From JAAGZL01 sp964628835 (lineage in GTDB: Bacteria > Pseudomonadota > Gammaproteobacteria > Chromatiales > Chromatiaceae), in the NCBI GenBank assembly GCA_964628835.1, contig CAZVME010000027.1:1-38013 (forward strand): a stretch of 38,013 nt of DNA. Direction: 5' to 3'. A model generated the notes under the pieces. That model was not told the DNA's origin. It was given only the letters and a program-made list of their open reading frames with translations, and did not search any database. A program made the translations under genes and the position numbers. Below are positions 32,535 to 38,013 of the stretch, piece by piece (position 1 is the stretch's first letter; each line of letters starts with the position of its first letter).

Positions 32535-33769
32535 CCCTGCGCCCTCTCATTAATCCCTATTACATCACCAGACATTGCAGTGGCATTCAGATATTTACAC
32601 CAGTCACGCATTAAATTAGTGCGCTTAGCTATTAGATCACCGCGCCTATATGCTTTTTCAACAGCATTGCTAATTGTATGAGCAAGGGCCATTTCTGCCA
32701 CTTCGTTGGGGTAGTTGGTAGACTCAGCGCACCAGTCTCTAAAGGTTGATCTAAAACCGTGTACGGTGGCATCTGAACCCATAGCTCGGATCGGCTTTGT
32801 TAAGGCAACATCAGACAGGATACCACCACGCGCACCGGGAAAAATAAGCTTGTTATCCTCGAACCTTGGTAGATTTTCCAGCAACTTCACTGCATCATCA
32901 CAAAGCGGAATGGTGTGCTCTTTGTTTGTTTTCATTCGCCCGGCTGGAACTGTCCATGTGTTGGTCTGTAGGTCTATCTCATCCCATAGAGCGCCTCGAA
33001 CCTCACCGGATCTGGTAGCGGTTAGAATGGTGAACTCTAGTGCTTTTGCTCCAGTTCCCTTGCGTTCCCGTAGTGACTGAATAAACGGGCTTATTTCCTG
33101 CCAGGGTATGGCTTTATGGTGCTTTACCTTTTTTATCTTTGTTGGCTTGGGTAATACTGCGTCAAGGTTGCCTTTCCATCTGGCTGGGTTGTCGCCGGTT
33201 CTATACTTAGACACGGTGGCATATGCTAAAACTGATTCGATGCGCCCCCTCAGCCGGGTGGCTGTTTCTGTTTTGTCCTGCCATATTGGTTCAAGAATTT
33301 TTAGTATGTGTGGCAGTTCTACGACATTAACAGGCAAACGACCTATTACCGGACTGGCGTATGTTTTTAATGTGCTAGACCATTGGGCGGCATGTTTTGG
33401 GTTGCTGAACTCTTTGGTTTTTTTCTTGAGGAATTTTTCTACGCATTGATCGAATGTGAAGTCCTTGGCCTGTGCTGCTATCAGGGCGGCTCTAGCTGCT
33501 TTTCTCTCTGCTACCGGGTCGATACCTTGCTTAATCTTTTCCTTCGTCTCTCGCGCATTCTCTCGCGCTAGGGCTAGGGTCACATCAGGGAAACCACCTA
33601 GACCAATATCCCGGCGCTTGCTGCCCACCATCGTGCGTAAAATCCAACTCCTTGCGCCCTTGGGTGTTACCTGTAATAACAGACCAGCAACACCACCCAC
33701 GGCATGTAGGCCCGGCTTGGTTAGTCGGCGCACCTCGGTGGCGCTTAGCTCTTTGGCTTTCTTTGGCAT
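32531..33769 (-). CDS. int: Tyrosine site-specific integrase (P4 type)
   Basis: 412-residue recombinase that inserts the element in the tRNA-Ser 3' end. The N-terminal arm-binding DUF4102 domain (about 1-95) reads LHAVGGVAGLLLQVTPKGAR and LGGFPDVTLALARENARE. A core-binding SAM-like domain (about 105-205) follows. The catalytic domain has Arg253 (ATRSGEVRG), Lys280 (GRMKTNKEHTIPL), His337-x-x-Arg340 (VHGFRSTFRDW), His364 (ALAHT) and the nucleophile Tyr374 (KAYRRGD). All catalytic residues are intact, so it is probably active. It is the gene nearest attR, reading inward, with a strong AGGTGAG ribosome-binding site and an extended -10 promoter. Confidence 0.95.
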   Translation of the reverse strand: MPKKAKELSATEVRRLTKPGLHAVGGVAGLLLQVTPKGARSWILRTMVGSKRRDIGLGGFPDVTLALARENARETKEKIKQGIDPVAERKAARAALIAAQAKDFTFDQCVEKFLKKKTKEFSNPKHAAQWSSTLKTYASPVIGRLPVNVVELPHILKILEPIWQDKTETATRLRGRIESVLAYATVSKYRTGDNPARWKGNLDAVLPKPTKIKKVKHHKAIPWQEISPFIQSLRERKGTGAKALEFTILTATRSGEVRGALWDEIDLQTNTWTVPAGRMKTNKEHTIPLCDDAVKLLENLPRFEDNKLIFPGARGGILSDVALTKPIRAMGSDATVHGFRSTFRDWCAESTNYPNEVAEMALAHTISNAVEKAYRRGDLIAKRTNLMRDWCKYLNATAMSGDVIGINERAQG

Positions 33770-33797
33770 GGTCTCACCTCACAATACCCATTAATGT

Positions 33798-33808
33798 ACC
33801 CAACATTA
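33798..33808 (+). repeat. Motif ACCCAACATTA near the right end of the element
   Basis: Same 11 bases as at 26751-26761. It overlaps the likely transcription start region of the integrase gene, so a protein bound here could repress int. Confidence 0.35.
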
Positions 33809-33817
33809 AATATAGCA
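33809..33817 (-). promoter_or_regulatory. Candidate extended -10 promoter of the integrase
   Basis: On the minus strand TGCTATATT matches an extended -10 box, about 40 bases upstream of the int start. No -35 match is evident at normal spacing. Confidence 0.4.
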
Positions 33818-33936
33818 TTGTCTGCTACTAGATGCGACAGGTTAAGGCGGAGTAAGGTATGTAGGTCTTGGTAACGTACTGTTAAGCAAGGAGATATAAC
33901 CAGCGATTGAGACAGGTTGAGACTTCGGCGGGGCGG

Positions 33937-33952
33937 CCACCCTCTCCGCCAA
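33937..33952. repeat. Attachment site attR
   Basis: CCACCCTCTCCGCCAA is identical to the end of tRNA-Ser at 26693-26708. It marks the right boundary, about 170 bases beyond the integrase start codon. Confidence 0.85.
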
Positions 33953-33957
33953 TAAAA

Positions 33958-33984
33958 CAAAGGCCACGCTGATCGGGGCCTTTG
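33958..33984 (+). terminator. Hairpin after attR, probable original tRNA-Ser terminator
   Basis: CAAAGGCC (33958-33965) and GGCCTTTG (33977-33984) form a perfect 8-bp stem. Before integration this would have followed tRNA-Ser by only a few bases, so it is likely the displaced tRNA terminator. Confidence 0.5.
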
Positions 33985-34020
33985 CATATCCTTGCGCATC
34001 CTGTGAATTGGTGGGTTTGA

Positions 34021-35172
34021 CTACCCTTGGGTCTTTACTATTACTTCCTTGGCATCCGCCATGGACTGAATGGCGTCTTCCATGTCGATGGTGTCAGAGT
34101 TCGATGTGCTTTGTTGCTCCAGTTCATGCATTAGTTGAGATTGCTCCATGGTGGAATAAGATCCGTCCCGATCCTGAATATATGCAGCCCAAGGTACAAA
34201 TTTAGTTAATGGGAACAGTTGTCCTTCCTCTGGTGATATATCAATATTCAGACCGGATATAAATAGGACCTTTTTTCCTTTATATCCATGTTCTTTCACG
34301 ATGGTGCGAAAGGTACGATCAAATTCTATCTGAGTATTGATCTGGGCCGCAGTTAACATCGGTGATCGAGCAGTGATGATCTGCGGCATGTAACGAATCA
34401 TATTATGTTCCAGACGGTCATCTCCCTCATCCATGTCCAGAATGTTGCGCCGAAAATAAAACAGGTCGTCAGTTAGATTGGTGCCGATTGGTTGAGGATT
34501 TGTGGCAGTGAATGCTTCATCTCCCACTCGGTTTATAATTTTTGAGGATGCAGTAAACACCCTTGCAGTACTCAGAATCTTGACTGGAATACGTTGACCA
34601 CCCTCATCGGTTGCTACCAGACCTTCTATATGTAACAGCAACCCCTCATCGCGGTCTTCGCGCAGCAACTGATTATCTATGGTTATGCACTTCTTCCCTT
34701 TGTGCATGTGCAGTAGGATGTTTTGTTGGGCAAACTGGTACTCATTCTCATACCAGGAGATGACGTGATGAATCTTGCCGCAGTTTGGTCCGCACTCCTG
34801 GTCTGTGGTTTGCAGGCGTCGGTAAGTACCAAACTCCTTACTTTCTGGCTTATAGCCCACATGACTGGCCTGGATAATAACCATGTCCTGACCATGCTCT
34901 GCATGTGGTCCATGTCGAGCAGTGGCGACTATTCCACCGACACGCCCATGATTAAACGGAAAAGCACCAAAGTGTCGGGCAACCATAATAACTGGATAGC
35001 CCTGGCTTTCATCGGAGCAGAAGGCGCGTGACGGCATGATTTTGCCAGCCTCAAATCCCAGTGATATGCACCAGTTATAGAGACGGGGCATGAACAGGTT
35101 ATAGCGCATCATCATGCCCTGAATCTGGAACCCACCCACGGGCTCAACCATGTTTGCGGCTAAATCTGGCAT
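34021..35172 (-). CDS. Probable LCIB/C-like beta-type carbonic anhydrase
   Basis: 383-residue soluble protein without signal peptide. The N-terminal half resembles the LCIB/C carbonic anhydrase family of algae and some bacteria: a C-x-D-E motif (AFCSDESQGYP, Cys52, Asp54, Glu55), a glycine-rich GRVGGIVATARHG, a zinc-ligand-like His in VIIQASHVGYKPES (His104), then TYRR and a cysteine pair in DQECGPNCGKIH (Cys127, Cys131). Order and spacing fit a Cys-His-Cys zinc site with an Asp/Arg dyad. If right, it interconverts CO2 and bicarbonate, useful to a chemoautotroph. The C-terminal half is not recognised. It has an AGGAG ribosome-binding site and no operon partner. The call rests on motif resemblance, not a search. 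Confidence 0.5.
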   Translation of the reverse strand: MPDLAANMVEPVGGFQIQGMMMRYNLFMPRLYNWCISLGFEAGKIMPSRAFCSDESQGYPVIMVARHFGAFPFNHGRVGGIVATARHGPHAEHGQDMVIIQASHVGYKPESKEFGTYRRLQTTDQECGPNCGKIHHVISWYENEYQFAQQNILLHMHKGKKCITIDNQLLREDRDEGLLLHIEGLVATDEGGQRIPVKILSTARVFTASSKIINRVGDEAFTATNPQPIGTNLTDDLFYFRRNILDMDEGDDRLEHNMIRYMPQIITARSPMLTAAQINTQIEFDRTFRTIVKEHGYKGKKVLFISGLNIDISPEEGQLFPLTKFVPWAAYIQDRDGSYSTMEQSQLMHELEQQSTSNSDTIDMEDAIQSMADAKEVIVKTQG

Positions 35173-35362
35173 TTAGAACTCCTATTATTGTTATATCTTC
35201 CCCTATTCATAACTTATATATGGTTGGTGAAACAAGCTTTTTATTTGGGACCAGGAGATATATGACCATGAGGAGATAGGTCTGAGGGGAGGGCTGTGAT
35301 GTGGTGAAGACCCTCCAGGCCATACCTAAAGATACGACCGGGAGGGGTGGGGTGTGAAAAAG

Positions 35363-36802
35363 CTAGTCTCTGGTACCACCGCCCAACAGCGCGGCTCTCT
35401 GCCTGCCTTGTGCTGAGCGTTGACGCCAGGCCTGTGGTTTGGCCTTGGAGCTGTTGGTTTTGGGTTGGACTTGCTTGCGTGCAGGTTTGTCTGAACTGTG
35501 CTTCTGTTCAGACCGGTCCGATCTGGCTTCGTGTCGGCCATTGTCTGATGGTCTTTTATTAGATGCCAGACTGCGGTTGCGGCCATCGCTCTTGCCGCGG
35601 GGTTGGGATCGCCCCCCCTTGTTGTTGCGCCCGTTTTGAATCGGCTCGGCCTTGATGTTGGGGTCTGGCTGATAGCCATCCAACGCCACCTTGGGTATCT
35701 CCCGTTTTAGCAGGCGTTCGATATCCTTCAGTAGTTTGTGTTCATCCACACACACCAGGGAGACCGCCTCGCCCTCGTTGCCAGCGCGACCGGTGCGGCC
35801 AATGCGGTGCACGTAGTCCTCAGGCACATTGGGTAGTTCAAAGTTCACCACGTGGGGCAGTTGGTCGATGTCCAGGCCGCGGGCTGCGATATCGGTAGCT
35901 ACCAGCACCCGCATCTCGCCGCTCTTGAATCCGGCCAGGGCCCGGGTGCGGGCGCCCTGACTCTTGTTGCCGTGGATGGCGGCGGCGCTCAGTCCGTCCC
36001 GGTTCAACTGTTGCGCCAGACGGTTAGCGCCATGCTTGGTACGGGTAAATACCAACACCTGTTGCCAGTTCTGTGAACCGATCATGTGGCTCAGCAGTTC
36101 CCGTTTGCGTGTCTTGTCCACCGGATGCACTACCTGGCTGATACGCTCTGCGGTGGTGTTACGGTTTGCCACTTCGATCAGCTCAGGTTGGTTTAGGAGA
36201 CGGTCGGCAAGTTGTTTGATCTCATTGGAGAAGGTAGCGGAGAATAGCAGGTTCTGACGTTCTCCGTTCTTGGGCAACAGCGCCAGCACCTTGCGGATGT
36301 CATGGATAAAGCCCATGTCCAGCATGCGGTCGGCTTCATCCAGCACCAGGATTTCGATCTTAGATAGATCTAGTGTCTTTTGGCTGACGTGGTCCAGTAG
36401 CCGGCCAGGGGTTGCCACCACGATATCTACACCATGGCGCAGCTTTTCGATCTGGGGGTTGATCTTAACCCCGCCAAAGATCACGGTTGATCTTAGGGCA
36501 AGGTGACGACCGTAGGTCTCTACGCTGGCGCCTACCTGGGCTGCCAACTCACGGGTTGGGGTGAGCACTAGGGCGCGTATCGGGCGTTTGCCGTGGCTAA
36601 TCTGGTTGTGGCTCAACCGCTGCAATAGCGGCAGGGTAAAACCGGCGGTCTTGCCGGTTCCAGTCTGGGCACCGCCCATAACATCCTTACCTTGCAGGAT
36701 GATGGGGATGGCCTGACTCTGAATTGGGGTTGGTTCGGTATAGCCCTGCTCGCTGACAGCACGCAGGAGATCGGCCGATAGGCCGAGGGAATCAAATGAC
36801 AT
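35363..36802 (-). CDS. rhlE: RhlE-type DEAD-box RNA helicase
   Basis: 479-residue ATP-dependent RNA helicase implicated in ribosome maturation and RNA turnover. Motifs run in order: Q motif (PTPIQSQAIP), I AQTGTGKT (about 45-52), Ia PTRELAAQV, GG, II DEADRMLDMGF, III SATFS, IV VLVFTRTKHGANRLA, V RVLVATDIAARGLDI and VI HRIGRTGRAG. After residue about 375 a low-complexity basic tail (NNKGGRSQPRGKSDGRNRS and more Arg/Lys/Ser/Gln repeats) follows, typical of RNA-binding extensions. The start MSFDSLGLSADLLRAV is the family norm. It is monocistronic. Confidence 0.92.
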   Translation of the reverse strand: MSFDSLGLSADLLRAVSEQGYTEPTPIQSQAIPIILQGKDVMGGAQTGTGKTAGFTLPLLQRLSHNQISHGKRPIRALVLTPTRELAAQVGASVETYGRHLALRSTVIFGGVKINPQIEKLRHGVDIVVATPGRLLDHVSQKTLDLSKIEILVLDEADRMLDMGFIHDIRKVLALLPKNGERQNLLFSATFSNEIKQLADRLLNQPELIEVANRNTTAERISQVVHPVDKTRKRELLSHMIGSQNWQQVLVFTRTKHGANRLAQQLNRDGLSAAAIHGNKSQGARTRALAGFKSGEMRVLVATDIAARGLDIDQLPHVVNFELPNVPEDYVHRIGRTGRAGNEGEAVSLVCVDEHKLLKDIERLLKREIPKVALDGYQPDPNIKAEPIQNGRNNKGGRSQPRGKSDGRNRSLASNKRPSDNGRHEARSDRSEQKHSSDKPARKQVQPKTNSSKAKPQAWRQRSAQGRQRAALLGGGTRD

Positions 36803-36936
36803 TTGGGTTGTTACTCCAGTCTTGCCCTCCCTGCGACAGCATTAACTGGCGGGATCCGGTCCGGGCTGGATAATAGAATTGTTACTAAGCGGGAGGCCCT
36901 GAATTAGGCGGGACAAACGGCTAAGAATTTTTCCGA

Positions 36937-36976
36937 CGGCCTCTGGCCGCTATGGGTGCTAACCGGTCAGGCACCC
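36937..36976. terminator. Two adjacent hairpins between arsC and rhlE
   Basis: CGGCC-TCT-GGCCG (36937-36949) and GGGTGC...GCACCC (36954-36976) lie side by side in the 221-base gap. No clear T-run follows the stems on the minus strand, so terminator function for the arsenate reductase gene is only likely. Confidence 0.35.
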
Positions 36977-37023
36977 GAAAACGTGGCAGTTTAACAGAAA
37001 AGTTGCTACATATCTGCTTTTTC

Positions 37024-37467
37024 TTAGTTTTTAAGGGGTTGCGCTGCCAGGCGTGCCAGCAGTTTTGCCACGCGTTGCTGGATATCGTCACGGCTGGTGC
37101 GAAATACCGCCATGATTTCATCCTGGGTTCCGGTGGCCTTGGCTGGGTCGCTCAGTGGCCAGTGCTCTTTGGGGGTATCCTGGGGTAAAATCGGGCAATT
37201 CTCATCGGCGTGTCCGCACACGGTGACAACCAGATCAGCCCACTCCAGGGTCGCCTGATCCAGCCTGTTTGATTCTTGCCCGGAGATATCCACCTCCACG
37301 TCCTGCATGACTGCAATGGCAAGGGGGTTTTTTCCATGGGACTCGATCCCGGCAGATCTCACCTGGAACCGTTCGCCCCCAAGTTTCCTGGCCCAGCCCT
37401 CGGCGATCTGGGAGCGGCATGAGTTACCGGTACATAGAAACAACAGATGCATGGGATGTGTTTTCAT
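37024..37467 (-). CDS. arsC: Arsenate reductase, thioredoxin-coupled low-molecular-weight phosphatase type
   Basis: 147 residues in the chosen frame. It reduces arsenate to arsenite with a cysteine relay re-reduced by thioredoxin. The P-loop nucleophile lies in FLCTGNSCRSQ (Cys12), and the relay cysteines in VTVCGHADENCP (Cys84 and Cys91), which separates ArsC from ordinary low-molecular-weight tyrosine phosphatases. WPLSDPAKATGTQDE carries the conserved phosphatase Asp-Pro. Start choice is uncertain: ATGs at 37506, 37467 and 37452 are all in frame and none has a good ribosome-binding site; 37467 gives a length nearest the family. No arsR or arsB is in the window, so it may act alone or be housekeeping. 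Confidence 0.8.
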   Translation of the reverse strand: MKTHPMHLLFLCTGNSCRSQIAEGWARKLGGERFQVRSAGIESHGKNPLAIAVMQDVEVDISGQESNRLDQATLEWADLVVTVCGHADENCPILPQDTPKEHWPLSDPAKATGTQDEIMAVFRTSRDDIQQRVAKLLARLAAQPLKN

Positions 37468-37612
37468 TCGGGATCTATTATGCATAGGGGGTAGTGAATG
37501 GTCCATCGGCCATAGTGCAGCAGCAATTTACCTAATCATCTACTACCCGCTAAGTAGGCGACATGAAGAAGGTCCATGGAAGGGACCAAAATATCCACCC
37601 CTCATTAATTAG

Positions 37613-37694
37613 CCTGTAGGAGGCGCGTCCCGCGCCGATGGGATATGGCAGGCCGGGTGCCAAGCCCATCGTGGCGAGTCGCCACTCCCACAGG
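37613..37694. repeat. REP/BIME-like palindromic unit 1
   Basis: CCTGTAGGAG (37613-37622) faces CTCCCACAGG (37685-37694) and encloses GGCGCG-TCC-CGCGCC and GTGGCGA-G-TCGCCAC hairpins. This is the paired-hairpin layout of dispersed intergenic REP/BIME elements. Confidence 0.6.
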
Positions 37695-37818
37695 TGAGCA
37701 ACCTCACTCTTCTGCAAACAAGTGCCACTTGATTTCCCTTCCCTGCATTGCGTGCCGGAACGGTAAAGACTTTTAGTATCTCACCGCCAGAGGCGGTGGC
37801 TTGCCTAGATTAAATTAA

Positions 37819-37900
37819 CCTGTGGGAGGCGCGTCTCGCGCCGATGGAATATGGCAGGCTGATTGCCAAGTCCATCGTGGCGAGTCGCCACTCCCGCAGG
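37819..37900. repeat. REP/BIME-like palindromic unit 2
   Basis: CCTGTGGGAG (37819-37828) faces CTCCCGCAGG (37891-37900), enclosing the same hairpins as unit 1 with a few substitutions, some of which preserve pairing. Confidence 0.6.
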
Positions 37901-38013
37901 TGGACAAACCCACTCTTCTGCAAACAAGTACCACTTGTTCCCTTCCCGGCACTACACGCAGCAACGGCAAAGCCGTTTAGTATCTCACCGCCAGAGGCGG
38001 TGGTTTACCTGGA

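Larger units (their letters stand above)
26709..33952 (-). mobile_element. Phage-satellite-like integrated element (7.2 kb) at tRNA-Ser
   Basis: The element is bounded by the 16-bp direct repeat (one copy counted) and lies immediately 3' of tRNA-Ser. It is visibly AT-richer than its flanks. All genes read leftward from the integrase: int, 177-aa unknown, alpA, 28-aa gene, CHC2-type primase domain, AAA helicase, iterons, 119-aa gene, terL, 235-aa and 77-aa genes. Replication and packaging functions are present, but capsid, portal, tail, lysis and conjugation genes are absent. This matches a phage satellite (PICI/P4-like gene order int-alpA-primase/helicase-ter) better than a decayed full prophage, since the small-gene modules are tightly spaced and intact. 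Confidence 0.75.
37613..38013. repeat. Tandem copies of a ~195-base repeat running to the window edge
   Basis: Two units begin at 37613 and 37819 (period 206) and share most of their sequence, including the segments GGCGCGTC, TGGCGAGTCGCCACTCCC, CACTCTTCTGCAAACAAGT and TAGTATCTCACCGCCAGAGG. Each unit contains a REP-like palindrome and ends with CACCGCC-AGA-GGCGGTG (37782-37798 and 37986-38002). The second copy ends at the window edge, so further copies may follow. The 106 bases before the first unit hold no gene. Confidence 0.75.

Overview
The window is a stretch of gammaproteobacterial chromosome. Its backbone follows the order known from E. coli and relatives: rlmN-pilW-rodZ-hisS-yfgM-bamB-der, then xseA, guaB, guaA, and further on tadA next to mltF. 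The moderately GC-rich coding sequence, single-copy housekeeping genes and a probable LCIB-type carbonic anhydrase would fit a free-living or symbiotic chemoautotroph (for example a sulfur oxidiser). The lineage is an inference; no autotrophy gene in the window proves it.

Layout. 1-422: a hairpin and a possible 24-residue membrane peptide. 423-2057 (-): phosphoglucomutase, divergent from htpG (2287-4188), with a sigma-70-like promoter for the former and a sigma-32-like promoter for the latter between them. 4240-6453: relA. 6646-9646: rlmN, pilW and rodZ in tight overlap, then hisS (9700-10968), yfgM and bamB (overlapping), and der. ispG, normally between rodZ and hisS, is missing. A bidirectional terminator separates der from a convergent glutamate dehydrogenase gene (-) that splits the usual der/xseA neighbourhood. 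xseA (-) and guaB (+) diverge around a 210-bp MITE-like structured element. guaB and guaA are separated by two inverted repeats and an intrinsic terminator just upstream of guaA.

21400-24400 is accessory: three tiny minus-strand genes in a probable operon, a YdjM-type membrane hydrolase, and a degenerate stretch without a convincing gene. tadA (+) and mltF (-) follow, converging.

26460-33952 is the most interesting part. A broken tRNA-Ser copy, invaded exactly after its anticodon, sits in tandem with an intact tRNA-Ser(CGA). A 7.2-kb AT-richer element is inserted at the 3' end of the intact tRNA, bounded by a 16-bp direct repeat. All its genes read leftward: tyrosine integrase, hypothetical, AlpA regulator, a 28-aa gene, primase zinc-finger protein, AAA helicase, a cluster of GGTAAAC iterons, a terminase small-subunit candidate, a terminase large subunit and two unknown genes. 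There is no capsid, portal, tail or lysis gene, so it looks like a phage satellite (PICI-like) that carries its own packaging motor.

34021-38013 returns to chromosomal genes on the minus strand: the LCIB/C-like protein, the DEAD-box helicase rhlE and a thioredoxin-type arsenate reductase. The window ends in two tandem copies of a REP/BIME-like repeat.
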